From DAOUET01 sp034430155 (lineage in GTDB: Bacteria > Chloroflexota > Anaerolineae > Anaerolineales > UBA4823): a stretch of 17,336 nucleotides of DNA. The notes beneath the pieces are model-generated. The model searched no databases. It saw only the letters and a list, made by a program, of their open reading frames with translations, and was not told the origin of the DNA. Shown piece by piece: positions 1-8,407 of the stretch (within the stretch, counting starts at the first letter, position 1; every line of letters starts with the position of its first letter). A program made the translations under genes and the position numbers. The stretch covers positions 1-17,336 of the forward strand of contig DAOUET010000147.1 of assembly GCA_034430155.1 (NCBI GenBank). The letters run 5' to 3'.

Positions 1-915
1 GCGCGCCCGACGATCGAGGGGTAGTTCTGGCAACTCAGCCAGGATGGCATCTTGCCAGGCAGCGTCGATTTGGATGGGAAGCAAATCTGGTTCCCGGAAG
101 TAGCGGTAATCGGCTTCGGTCTCTTTGGTGCGCATCAAGTTTAATTTGGCGGAGTCCTCATCCCATTCCAGGGTCCAGGCTTCGATGCGGTTACCAGCGT
201 CTACTTCGCGAATCTGACGCTCGATCTCGGTCTGGATGGCATCCCGTACGGCGACGATGGAGTTCACGTTCTTGATCTCGGTTTTGGGGTTGAAGTGATC
301 TGTCCCAGAGTGGCGAATAGATACGTTGGCGTCGATACGCAGGTGGCCCTTTTCCATATTGGCTTCGGAGACATCCAGCCAACGCAGTAGCTGGCGCAAG
401 CGGATAATATATTGCGCGGCTTCATCGGAAGATCGCAGGTCCGGGGCAGTTACCATCTCTATCAAGGGTACGCCACAACGGTTGAAATCGATGAGGCGGA
501 GGCCATCCATATTCTTGGTCTTACCAGCATCTTCTTCGATGTGCAACTTTTGGATGTTGATCCGGCGGATGTAGCCTGCTGACATGGGCAGATCAAGATA
601 ACCGCGGCGCGCCAAAGGCATATCATATTGGGAAATCTGGTAGCCTTTTGGCAAGTCCGGGTAGAAGTAATTCTTGCGGTCGAAATAGGAAAGCGGTTGT
701 ACCTCGGCGTGCATGGCTGCAGCCAGCAGCACGGCCTTCTGTACGACAGCCTTATTCAGTACCGGCAATACCCCAGGCAAGCCAGTGCAGACCGGGCAGA
801 TGTTGGTGTTGGGAGGATCCTCCCACGAATCGGCTTTACAGGCGCAGAATATCTTCGTGATGGTATTCAGTTGGATGTGGGTTTCTAGGCCGATAATGGC
901 TTCGTATTTGGGCAT
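1..915 (-). CDS. gatB: Asp/Glu-tRNA(Asn/Gln) amidotransferase subunit B, 5' part (cut by window edge)
   Basis: GatB binds mischarged Glu-tRNA(Gln) or Asp-tRNA(Asn) and activates the carboxylate with ATP so that GatA-derived ammonia can amidate it in the cytoplasm. The frame reads without a stop from ATG at 915 to the left edge, giving 305 residues of a protein usually near 475. The N-terminus carries IGLETHIQL (8-16) and a zinc-type Cys set (C24, C26, C40, C43). The family signature DRKNYFYPDLPKGYQISQYD follows at 79-98, then EEDAGK. The C-terminal helical/YqeY-like tail lies outside the window. It starts 16 bases after the gatA stop, so it is the third gene of a gatC-gatA-gatB operon. No good Shine-Dalgarno is visible, and translation probably follows from gatA. 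Identification is certain; only completeness is limited. Confidence 0.96.
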   Translation of the reverse strand, partial: MPKYEAIIGLETHIQLNTITKIFCACKADSWEDPPNTNICPVCTGLPGVLPVLNKAVVQKAVLLAAAMHAEVQPLSYFDRKNYFYPDLPKGYQISQYDMPLARRGYLDLPMSAGYIRRINIQKLHIEEDAGKTKNMDGLRLIDFNRCGVPLIEMVTAPDLRSSDEAAQYIIRLRQLLRWLDVSEANMEKGHLRIDANVSIRHSGTDHFNPKTEIKNVNSIVAVRDAIQTEIERQIREVDAGNRIEAWTLEWDEDSAKLNLMRTKETEADYRYFREPDLLPIQIDAAWQDAILAELPELPLDRRAR

Positions 916-931
916 AGGGCTTTATTAATGA

Positions 932-2518
932 TTACTGGAGGATCGCAGGGCGAAGTTTTCTCCAATCGTGTGATTCGGTGGCAATCTCGTAGGTACGACC
1001 GATGCGCAGCAAGGTGGCCTCGGAGAAGTCGGGTCCAAGCAGCTGGGCACCAATGGGCAAACCTTGCGTGTCGAATCCAGCAGGGATCGAAAGGCCAGGC
1101 ACCCCAGCGTGGTTGGCGGGTACAGTCAATTGGTCAGCGTATTGCATAAGCACGGAATCACCGTAGACTGCTCCCATAGGGAAAGCGGTGGTCGGGGTCG
1201 TGGGGGTGAGCAGCGCAGCTAAGCGATGAGGACCAAGGGGGTCGAAAGCCTGCTCGAAATCCTGACGAATAAGGGTACGCACGCGCAAGGCGCGAGCATA
1301 ATACTGCTCGCTATACTGGGCGGCACTGACATACATACCCATCAGGATGCGCAGCTTGGGCTGCAGGCCAAAGCCCTGGTCACGAGTTTTGCGGTACATT
1401 TCAGATAGCTCTTGTACAGGATCGGGAGTGCGATATCCATATTTTACGCCATCATAACGATGCAGATTAGAGGAGGCTTCCACGCGAGAGATCACGAAAT
1501 AGACCGGGATGCCGTAGCGGGTGTGTGGCATGGGCACTCCCTCGACGATATCCGCGCCCAACTCAGCCAGGTATCCAGCAACACTCAAGACCGCCGATTC
1601 AATCTCGGGAGAGATTGGTTCCTGGTGCAGTTGACCACTTTCACCATCGAAATAAGTAACACGGAAATAGTCTGGGGAAAGACCGATGCGCATGCCACGA
1701 ACCCCTTCTTCGAGTTGGGTGGCATAATCGCTGACGAGGACATTCGCGGCAGTGGCATCGTGCCGGTCTGGACCAGCGATCACTTTGAGCGCCAAGGCTG
1801 CATCCGTGACAGTGCGTGCCAGGGGCCCAGGGCAATCCAAGGAGGAACCAAAGGCGATCAGTCCATAGCGAGAGACGCGCCCATAGGTGGGTTTTAGGCC
1901 AACTACACCACAAAAAGCAGCTGGCTGGCGGATAGAACCGGCGGTGTCCGTTCCAAGAGAGAGGGCGCTTTCACCCGCGGCAACTGCGGCAGCGCTGCCA
2001 CCCGAAGAACCGCCGGGCACTCGGCCTGTGTCCCAGGGATTGCGTGGCGAAGGCTGGAAGGCTGAAGACTCATTAGAAGAGCCGTAAGTGAACTCATCCA
2101 GGTTCACTTTACCGAGCATCACGCCCCCCGCGGCTTCCATGCGAGCGGCAGGTGTGGCAGTATAGGGAGCCACGAAGTTGGCTAAAATGCGTGAACCAGC
2201 GGTAGATGGGGTGCCGTGAACGCAAAAGATATCCTTGACTGTGAAAGGTATACCTGCCAATGGGCCGGGATCCTCTCCCGAGGCCAGTTTGCGATCGACC
2301 TCTTGAGCCTGCGCCCGGGCACGTTGAGGGGTGGGGGTGATAAAAGCATGAATTTTTTGAATCTCCTCGGGCTCCAGATTGCCACCAGTCAGCATTCCAG
2401 CGCGCCCATCTATTGCTGCGATGCGCGCCAAGCTGGCATCCAGAACCTCTTCAGCAGATATTTCACGGCTCCGGATCAGTTTGGTCAATTGGTGGGCAGG
2501 TAAATCAGTTATTTCCAT
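932..2518 (-). CDS. gatA: Asp/Glu-tRNA(Asn/Gln) amidotransferase subunit A (amidase)
   Basis: GatA is the glutaminase/amidase subunit that releases ammonia from glutamine for GatB. The 528-residue protein shows the amidase-signature catalytic set: Lys95 in PFTVKD, cis-Ser171 in PGGSSGGSAA and nucleophile Ser195 in DTAGSIRQP. The 24-residue spacing between the two serines matches the known GatA triad. GLKPTYGRVSRYGL follows at 207-220. It is about 40 residues longer than common GatA proteins (about 485-490). The extra length is spread over the N-terminal third (around 40-85) and an insert around the sequence YFDGESGQLHQEP. Start ATG at 2518 lacks a clear Shine-Dalgarno. A 94-base spacer separates it from gatC. 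The C-terminal residues end 16 bases before gatB. Confidence 0.97.
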   Translation of the reverse strand: MEITDLPAHQLTKLIRSREISAEEVLDASLARIAAIDGRAGMLTGGNLEPEEIQKIHAFITPTPQRARAQAQEVDRKLASGEDPGPLAGIPFTVKDIFCVHGTPSTAGSRILANFVAPYTATPAARMEAAGGVMLGKVNLDEFTYGSSNESSAFQPSPRNPWDTGRVPGGSSGGSAAAVAAGESALSLGTDTAGSIRQPAAFCGVVGLKPTYGRVSRYGLIAFGSSLDCPGPLARTVTDAALALKVIAGPDRHDATAANVLVSDYATQLEEGVRGMRIGLSPDYFRVTYFDGESGQLHQEPISPEIESAVLSVAGYLAELGADIVEGVPMPHTRYGIPVYFVISRVEASSNLHRYDGVKYGYRTPDPVQELSEMYRKTRDQGFGLQPKLRILMGMYVSAAQYSEQYYARALRVRTLIRQDFEQAFDPLGPHRLAALLTPTTPTTAFPMGAVYGDSVLMQYADQLTVPANHAGVPGLSIPAGFDTQGLPIGAQLLGPDFSEATLLRIGRTYEIATESHDWRKLRPAILQ

Positions 2519-2612
2519 AAATCACTTAAAAAGGTTTTGTAGCTTAAAATCTTTGAAATCCTTGCTATTTCATTTGAACGCATTTTGTAGTATTGACTCC
2601 TGCATGGAGGCT

Positions 2613-2948
2613 TTATTCTAGTTCTGTGTGGGGGATATCGGGAACTACGATATAGCCATCTTCGATTACAGGCGCCTGAGATATTATTTCTTCCGGATGG
2701 CTATATGGCAACCATTCGTCGGGTCGGATAGCTGGCGTGATCTCGGAACTATAAGGCACCCCATGGGAAGTAATGGGCGTTTCTGGATCCAAGGGGATAG
2801 CTTCTAAATCATGAATGGCTTTCAGCTGGTTGTTCAATTCCCGGCGAATGTATTCGGATTCTTCTGGGGATAAATCTAGCGCTGCTAAATTAACCAGGTG
2901 ATTAAAGAGCTCAGGGGTGATTTCTTGAGGGATTTTTTCAGGGGGCAT
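2613..2948 (-). CDS. gatC: Asp/Glu-tRNA(Asn/Gln) amidotransferase subunit C
   Basis: GatC is the small belt-like subunit that holds GatA and GatB together. The 111-residue product has the family pattern: an N-terminal helix with LVNLAALDLSPEESEYIRRE (18-37), then LNNQLKAIHDLEAIPLD, then the extended VPYSSEITPAIRPDEW segment that wraps around GatA. The length is slightly above the usual 95-100. It is the first gene of the gatCAB operon and is divergent from the acyl-CoA dehydrogenase gene, sharing a 162-base intergenic region with it. The start at 2948 has only a weak upstream purine stretch. Confidence 0.93.
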   Translation of the reverse strand: MPPEKIPQEITPELFNHLVNLAALDLSPEESEYIRRELNNQLKAIHDLEAIPLDPETPITSHGVPYSSEITPAIRPDEWLPYSHPEEIISQAPVIEDGYIVVPDIPHTELE

Positions 2949-2970
2949 CGGCTATCTCATTTATCCGGGT

Positions 2971-3000
2971 AGTATATCTCAATAAAGTTCTGGCTTGGAA
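2971..3000 (-). promoter_or_regulatory. possible promoter for gatCAB
   Basis: On the minus strand, TATACT (2976-2971) matches the -10 consensus at five of six positions. A weak -35 (TTCCAA, 3000-2995) sits about 18 bases upstream. It would start transcription roughly 15 bases before gatC. The -35 is poor, so this is tentative. Confidence 0.3.
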
Positions 3001-3045
3001 ATCAGATTTATTATCTCATTAATTCTTCTGAACCAGGTATTCACC

Positions 3046-3075
3046 CGGACAGCCTTTAAGCAGCCATGCTATAAT
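3046..3075 (+). promoter_or_regulatory. sigma-70-like promoter of the acyl-CoA gene cluster
   Basis: A perfect TATAAT (3070-3075) is preceded at an 18-base spacing by CGGACA (3046-3051, four of six to TTGACA). Transcription would begin near 3082. A strong Shine-Dalgarno AGGGAGG (3099-3105) follows, five bases before the ATG at 3111. No other equally good promoter was noticed up to 14147, so it may serve the whole plus-strand run. Confidence 0.6.
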
Positions 3076-3110
3076 GACGGCGTTAAATATAGCCCTTTAG
3101 GGAGGCATAC

Positions 3111-4280
3111 ATGGCCAGCAATGGATTGTTTAACCTGACTGAAGAACACGAAATGATCCGCCAGGCTGCCCGAGATTTTGCCCAGAATGAGATTGCTCCG
3201 ATCGCAGCGGAGTTTGATGAAACCGGCGAATTCCCCAAGGAAACCATCAAGAAGATGGGCGAAATGGGCTTTATGGGAATCGAAGTGCCGGAAGAATACG
3301 GCGGGGCAGGGATGGACACGCTGGCTTATGTCCTGGCGCTGGAGGAGATCTCTAAAGCGGACGCCTCCCATGGCACGATCATGTCGGTAAATAATTCTCT
3401 GTTTTGTTATGGGCTGATGCAATTCGGCACAGAAGCACAGAAGCAGAAATACCTGCGAGCGGTCGCCTCAGGGCAGGCGGTCGGGGCTTATTCACTCACC
3501 GAGCCGATGTCTGGATCGGATGCAGGCACAATGCGCAGCCGAGCTGTACGGGATGGCAACTACTATCTCATCAACGGACGCAAATCGTGGGTTACGAGCG
3601 CTCCAGTGGCGAAATATATTGTGCTTTTTACCATGACCGAACCGGAAAAGCAACATCATGGCATCACAGCTTTCATTATCGAGGCGGATAAACCCGGATT
3701 TGTGCGTGGCAAGAAAGAGCCCAAATTAGGCATCCGGGCATCCGCGACCAGCGAAATATTGTTTGAGAATTACCATCTCCCATTTGAGAATCGCTTGGGA
3801 GAAGAGGGCGATGGTTTTAAAATCGCTATGACAGTATTAGACGCCGGACGGATCGGAATAGCTTCTCAAGCATTGGGCCTTGCGGAAGCAGCCTACCAAG
3901 CCAGCGTTAATTACGCTAAAGAGCGGGAGGCTTTCGGCCAAAAAATTGGCGAGTTCCAGGGAATTTCTTTTACCCTGGCAGACATGAAAACGCGTATTGA
4001 AGCCGCGCGCCTCTTAATTTATCAAGCAGCCATCGCAAAAGAGCGATCAAAAAAAACTGGGGAGCGATTCACCCTGGAGGCTTCGATGGCGAAGTTATTT
4101 GCTTCCGAAACTGCGATGTTTGTGACTCACGCCGCAGTACAGATTCATGGAGGTATGGGGTATTCCAAAGAACTACCCATCGAACGCTATTTCCGTGATG
4201 CTAAGATCACCGAAATATACGAGGGTACCAGCGAAATCCAGCGGATGGTGATCGCGCGGTTGGAGACTGGCTTACGGTAG
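3111..4280 (+). CDS. short-chain acyl-CoA dehydrogenase
   Basis: FAD flavoenzyme of the acyl-CoA dehydrogenase family, which oxidises an acyl-CoA to the 2-enoyl-CoA and passes electrons to ETF. The 389-residue length fits the family. The N-terminal helical domain contains GFMGIEVPEEYGGAGMD. The middle beta domain has the FAD/substrate signature GAYSLTEPMSGSDAGTM. The C-terminal helical domain has REAFGQKIGEFQGISF, the FAD-binding QIHGGMGYSKELPIERYFRDAKI, and IYEGTSEIQ. Glu371 in this last motif is at the position of the catalytic base of butyryl-CoA/short-chain enzymes. The start is fixed by AGGGAGG five bases upstream. It is the first gene of the cluster that also encodes a propionyl-CoA-type carboxylase, so short or branched acyl-CoAs are likely substrates. 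Chain-length specificity cannot be read with certainty. Confidence 0.95.
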   Translation: MASNGLFNLTEEHEMIRQAARDFAQNEIAPIAAEFDETGEFPKETIKKMGEMGFMGIEVPEEYGGAGMDTLAYVLALEEISKADASHGTIMSVNNSLFCYGLMQFGTEAQKQKYLRAVASGQAVGAYSLTEPMSGSDAGTMRSRAVRDGNYYLINGRKSWVTSAPVAKYIVLFTMTEPEKQHHGITAFIIEADKPGFVRGKKEPKLGIRASATSEILFENYHLPFENRLGEEGDGFKIAMTVLDAGRIGIASQALGLAEAAYQASVNYAKEREAFGQKIGEFQGISFTLADMKTRIEAARLLIYQAAIAKERSKKTGERFTLEASMAKLFASETAMFVTHAAVQIHGGMGYSKELPIERYFRDAKITEIYEGTSEIQRMVIARLETGLR

Positions 4281-4335
4281 CCAAGTCGATCAGCGCGCTA
4301 GGGCGAGCTCGAGCGATTTAAATATCTGTAGCCTT

Positions 4336-6813
4336 GTGGTAAAACCCATGGCAATGAAGGGCGAACAGGCATCTCACGATCAAGACGAGGCGGTACCATC
4401 CCCCGTCCCAAAGAGTACAGTTCCCTCCCGAAATAACCAGCCTGAGGAAGCTCCGTCGCAAGAGGAAATAACCGAACTAAAAGACGACTATATCCAAGCG
4501 GGCGCCAGGTCTCACATCGATATCTCAATGGATTTGGCAAAAGGAACGCGCCTCCGCTTTACGATAGAGATTTTACCTGGTTTGGATGGGACAGAAGCAG
4601 AAGGGGGAGGGGATGCCATATTTAGCCAGACGATCATATCTGAGGGGGAACCAATCTCGATCAGCATACCCGCCCATCTGCCTGATAAGAATAACCAACC
4701 GCGCGAAGGAGGTGCGCCAGGGTTGATGGTGGAAGACGTAAAGCCTCCAGGTGGAATTGTCTCTCGAATATGGTCAGGGTTGCTAGCCTGGCCCTACACC
4801 CTGGCTAATACGCTCTTCGGCCTGGCTTTATTGGTTTATCTGTCAACCCGGTTGGTTGGTTTGGTAGATTATCCGGTTTACTTCTTTACGGATGAGGCAG
4901 TCCAATCAGTGCTGGCTGCAGACCTGGTCAGAGACGGCTTTAAAAATGAAGAAGGCGTCTTTCTCCCCACTTATTTAAAGAATGGAAATCAATACAATCT
5001 CAGCCTGAGCGTTTACCTGCAAATAATTCCTTATATCTTAGCGGGTAAATCGGTGTTTGTGACGAGAGTTGTTTCGGTTCTCCTGACTTTAGTCGCAGCC
5101 GTTTCGATTGCATTGATGCTACGGGATGTGTTCAAGATCCATTACTGGTGGAGTGGTGTGCTATTTCTGTCGATCACACCCGCCTGGTTTCTACATTCTC
5201 GCACGGCTTTTGAGGCCGTCGAAGCGACTGCTTTCTACGCAGGATTTCTTTATCTTTACTTGTTATATCGCTACCGCTCACCGAGCTACTTGTACGCGGC
5301 GATGGTTTTGGGAGCGCTGGCATTTTATACCTACAGCCCAGCCCAACTGGTGGTGGTACTGACGGGCATCTTGCTGTTAATTTCCGACTGGCGTTACCAT
5401 TGGCAACATCGACCCTTTGCATGGCGAGGGCTGGGTCTATTGATCTTGCTGGCGCTACCCTATGTGCGCTTTCAGATTACTCAGCCCCAGGAAGGCCTGG
5501 CTCACCTGCAGGTTTTACACTCTTATTGGATGCAGCCGATACCATTTTCCGAGAAGATACGCCAGTACTTGACGGAGTATGGCTTTGGTCTGAGTCCCGG
5601 TTATTGGTTTGTAGCCAATGATCATGATCTTATCCGCCATATCATGAAAGGATATGGACATATCTTATTCGTAGCTTTTCCCTTTGCTTGCCTTGGTCTG
5701 TTCCTGGCGCTCAAAAATATTCGCAGCTCCGCTCAACGGGTACTTCTGATTGCGTTATTGGCCGCACCAAGCGGGGCGGCACTGGTGGAGATCGGCGTAA
5801 CCAGGGTTCTGTTCTTCATCATCCCGGCGACATTGCTCACAGCAATTGGTGTTTCTGCCAGTTTAGAATGGCTGGCTAAAAGAGGCGCGCCGTCGAGACT
5901 AATGGCACTGAGCTTGTTCTTAATCCTGAGTTTGATTAATTTCGGAATGCTGCGGGATGCTCTGATCAATGGACCTACCTGGTACCATGATTACGGACTG
6001 GGAGGATTGCAATATGGCGCCAGACCGGTTTTTGCTGAAATCAAAAAATATCTGAAAGAGTCGCCTGATACCCACATCGTGCTCTCCCCAGCGTGGGCAA
6101 ATGGGACTGACCTTGTAGCGCGCTTTTTCTTGCCCGAACCGTTACCAATCAAAATGGGCAGCATTGAAGGATACCTCTTCCAACGCTTGCCTTTAGATGA
6201 GAGCATGCTCTTGATTATGATCCCGGATGAGTACCAAGAGGCGCTCGCCAGTGAAAAATTGACTGATATCCGGTTGGAAAAGACTTTGCCTTATCCGGAT
6301 GGTCGGCCGGGATTTTACTTTGTGCGAATGCGCTACGTGGACAACATCGATGAAATCTTTTCAGCCGAACGCCAGGCCAGGCGGCAACCGCTTGCGGGAG
6401 AAATCAATTTGGACGGGCAGGTTGTGGCGGTGAAATATCCTTATCTGGATATGGGGGAAATCCAGGAAGCCTTTGACCTTGACGTAAATACCTTGATTCG
6501 CACGCTTGAAGCCAACCCCCTTACCCTGGTGCTGGATCTGCCAGAGGTGCGCCAAATCGATGGGCTCACTGCGTTGGTAGGGGGCACGCCTACGCGCTTG
6601 ACGGTGCGAATTGAAGGGAGTGCCAATTCTGGAAATTTGGTATATACGGACGAGGCTAGCAATTCACCTAAACCTCGACAAATGACAATTAACTTCGGTG
6701 AATCGATCTCAACAAATCACCTGGAGATCGAGATAGAGAACCTCAATGATAGTGAACCAGCGCACGTCCATCTGTGGGAGCTGAGCTTGCACTGGTTTAA
6801 CCAGACTCAGTAA
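4336..6813 (+). CDS. GT-C (ArnT/PMT-like) membrane glycosyltransferase with N- and C-terminal extra domains
   Basis: Predicted integral-membrane glycosyltransferase using a lipid-linked sugar donor and acting on the outer face of the membrane. Residues 1-145 are hydrophilic, with a short beta-rich part at about 60-115. About ten or more membrane segments follow between 151 and 540. The first outer loop carries FFTDEAVQ with Asp186-Glu187, the usual place of the acidic catalytic residue in GT-C enzymes. A soluble stretch (about 560-690) precedes a C-terminal beta-rich domain (about 690-823). That domain holds AFDLDVNTLIRT, LVLDLPEVRQIDGLTALVG and NHLEIEIEN, resembling discoidin/F5-8C galactose-binding-like domains. 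Start is uncertain: GTG 4336, or in-frame ATGs at 4348 and 4354; none has a clear ribosome site. Acceptor and sugar are unknown. No functional link to the acyl-CoA genes is evident. Confidence 0.8.
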   Translation: MVKPMAMKGEQASHDQDEAVPSPVPKSTVPSRNNQPEEAPSQEEITELKDDYIQAGARSHIDISMDLAKGTRLRFTIEILPGLDGTEAEGGGDAIFSQTIISEGEPISISIPAHLPDKNNQPREGGAPGLMVEDVKPPGGIVSRIWSGLLAWPYTLANTLFGLALLVYLSTRLVGLVDYPVYFFTDEAVQSVLAADLVRDGFKNEEGVFLPTYLKNGNQYNLSLSVYLQIIPYILAGKSVFVTRVVSVLLTLVAAVSIALMLRDVFKIHYWWSGVLFLSITPAWFLHSRTAFEAVEATAFYAGFLYLYLLYRYRSPSYLYAAMVLGALAFYTYSPAQLVVVLTGILLLISDWRYHWQHRPFAWRGLGLLILLALPYVRFQITQPQEGLAHLQVLHSYWMQPIPFSEKIRQYLTEYGFGLSPGYWFVANDHDLIRHIMKGYGHILFVAFPFACLGLFLALKNIRSSAQRVLLIALLAAPSGAALVEIGVTRVLFFIIPATLLTAIGVSASLEWLAKRGAPSRLMALSLFLILSLINFGMLRDALINGPTWYHDYGLGGLQYGARPVFAEIKKYLKESPDTHIVLSPAWANGTDLVARFFLPEPLPIKMGSIEGYLFQRLPLDESMLLIMIPDEYQEALASEKLTDIRLEKTLPYPDGRPGFYFVRMRYVDNIDEIFSAERQARRQPLAGEINLDGQVVAVKYPYLDMGEIQEAFDLDVNTLIRTLEANPLTLVLDLPEVRQIDGLTALVGGTPTRLTVRIEGSANSGNLVYTDEASNSPKPRQMTINFGESISTNHLEIEIENLNDSEPAHVHLWELSLHWFNQTQ

Positions 6814-6832
6814 TTTCATTGGAGATGAATAA

Positions 6833-7864
6833 ATGAAGGCCGTTCTTTTCTATAAACATGGGGGACCAGAGATATTAGAATATGGTGATTTTCCAACACC
6901 AGAGCCCGGACCAGAAGAGGTATTGGTGCAGCTTAAGGCCGCGGCAATAAACGGTTTAGATCTGTGGGTGCTAGAAGGGTGGCCGGGAATCAAATTGGAA
7001 TACCCGCATATCATCGGGGCGGACGGTGCTGGCGAAATCGCTGCCCTGGGGGCGCAGGTAAGTGACTGGAAGGTGGGGGACCGGGTGGTTATCAACCCCA
7101 ATTTCAGCTGTGGGAAGTGCGAATTCTGTCTGGCAGGAAAGGACAACCAATGCCAAAATTGGGAGCTTTTAGGAGAACACCGGCGGGGCACGTTTGCCGA
7201 GTTCGTGGTGGTGCCCGCCCGCAACCTCTATTCCATCCCAGATGGTTTCGATGACCGGGTGGCGGCTGCGGCATCGATGGTGTACCACACTGCCTGGCAC
7301 TCATTGATCACGCGGGGACATTTGCACGCCGGTGAGCATTTGTTGGTGGTGGGAGCTTCCGGAGGGGTAAATACTGCCAGTATCGAGATCGCTAAATTGG
7401 CAGGAGCGACGGTCTATGTGGTTGGTTCGACCCCCGCCAAGCTGACTTTGGCGGAATCTTTAGGAGCAGACTACCTGATCGATCGTTCTAAGGAGGAAAA
7501 TTGGTCGAAAACCGTATACTACCTCACGGACAAACGCGGTGTGGACATCGTGGTTGACAATGTTGGCAGATCGTTTCCTTTGAGCTTTCGAGCCGCTCGG
7601 AAGGGTGGACGCATCTTGACAGTGGGCAACAGTGGCGGACCTAAAGTGGAGATAGACAATCGTTATATATTCGGCAAACATCTTTCATTGATCGGCTCCA
7701 CTACGGGTACACGGAATGAATATAAAACGGTTATGGATCTCCTGTTTGCTGGTAAATTTAATCCAGTGCTGGATCGCACGTATGCCCTTTCAGAAGCTGG
7801 TGCAGCTGAAAAGCGGCTACAACAAGGTGAGCAGATGGGGAAAATCACGTTGGTCCCTGAATAA
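6833..7864 (+). CDS. MDR-superfamily NAD(P)-dependent oxidoreductase with structural zinc loop
   Basis: Medium-chain dehydrogenase/reductase of 343 residues. The N-terminal GroES-like domain has the four-cysteine structural zinc lobe (C93, C96, C99, C107). The Rossmann domain begins near 168 with LLVVGASGGVNTASIEIAKLAGA. The catalytic zinc site looks incomplete: the usual Cys near 38-40 is replaced in AAAINGLDLW, and the GHE-type motif reads PHIIGADGAG (His59, then Asp64). It is therefore closer to quinone/enoyl reductases in chemistry than to a zinc alcohol dehydrogenase. GGAG at 6821-6824 lies eight bases before the ATG, and the upstream stop is only 19 bases away, so it is in the operon. 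An enoyl-CoA or quinone reductase role is a guess from the neighbours. Confidence 0.85.
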   Translation: MKAVLFYKHGGPEILEYGDFPTPEPGPEEVLVQLKAAAINGLDLWVLEGWPGIKLEYPHIIGADGAGEIAALGAQVSDWKVGDRVVINPNFSCGKCEFCLAGKDNQCQNWELLGEHRRGTFAEFVVVPARNLYSIPDGFDDRVAAAASMVYHTAWHSLITRGHLHAGEHLLVVGASGGVNTASIEIAKLAGATVYVVGSTPAKLTLAESLGADYLIDRSKEENWSKTVYYLTDKRGVDIVVDNVGRSFPLSFRAARKGGRILTVGNSGGPKVEIDNRYIFGKHLSLIGSTTGTRNEYKTVMDLLFAGKFNPVLDRTYALSEAGAAEKRLQQGEQMGKITLVPE

Positions 7865-7883
7865 AGCTCTATTAAAAATATTT

Positions 7884-7902
7884 CCATCTAGATGGTTTTT
7901 TT
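7884..7902 (+). terminator. weak terminator-like palindrome after the MDR gene
   Basis: The perfect palindrome CCATCTAGATGG (7884-7895) is followed directly by seven T (7896-7902). As a hairpin it has only four or five base pairs, so termination would be partial at best. It may reduce read-through into the downstream carboxylase genes. Confidence 0.3.
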
Positions 7903-7960
7903 AGAGAATTATTGAAGCTAGGACTGAAGGCGGCTTCTGGATAGACGAGCATCATCGGTG

Positions 7961-8407
7961 ATGTCGATTGACCAAAATCAAAGGAATCCTGCGAACAGAA
8001 CCAGGCGACCTTTTTCCGTAACGCTGCTGGCAATTATGGTGTTAATAATCACGGGTATTTATTTGATCCGGTTTGTCCAAACGCTGCAGCTGTGGGATTT
8101 TCTTTCTGGCTTGCCAGACGTATCACCAGTGTATTTGGCGATAACTGGATTGTTTTGGACTCTAGCCGGCTTGCTCTTAGTATGGGGATTATGGCGTGGC
8201 CGTCCTGGAACACCGAGAGCAACTCGCATTGCAGTACTGGCGTTTACCCTTTATTATTGGCTTAACCGTTTACTGCTGGCAAACGCCAGCGAAGATTTTG
8301 TCAATTGGCCTTTTACGGCTGCTGGGATAATCATCCTCATAACGATATGTTTTTGGATATTATCCCGACCGAAAGTTAGGACCTTTTTTGGAGAAGGGCA
8401 TGTCTGA
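7961..8407 (+). CDS. small four-helix membrane protein of unknown function
   Basis: I do not recognise the family. The 148-residue product has a short basic N-terminus (NRTRR at 12-16). Four hydrophobic segments follow at roughly 19-39, 56-78, 88-108 and 114-135, and the end is a short basic tail (RPKVRTFFGEGHV). The basic first segment suggests both ends face the cytoplasm. ATG at 7961 is preferred over the adjacent GTG at 7958; neither has a convincing ribosome site. The last eight bases overlap the start of the carboxyltransferase gene, and the Shine-Dalgarno of that gene lies inside this one. The two are therefore probably translationally coupled. A 93-base gap with a weak terminator-like palindrome precedes it. 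Confidence 0.75.
   Translation: MSIDQNQRNPANRTRRPFSVTLLAIMVLIITGIYLIRFVQTLQLWDFLSGLPDVSPVYLAITGLFWTLAGLLLVWGLWRGRPGTPRATRIAVLAFTLYYWLNRLLLANASEDFVNWPFTAAGIIILITICFWILSRPKVRTFFGEGHV

Noticed and set aside
1412..1897. Long plus-strand open frame opposite gatA (about 160 codons)
   Set aside because: It lies wholly opposite a certain gene, shows no recognisable motif and fits a codon-bias shadow.
8388..8399. TTG at 8388 as start of the carboxyltransferase subunit
   Set aside because: It overlaps its own would-be ribosome site; the ATG at 8400 has GGAG at a proper distance and gives the usual N-terminus.
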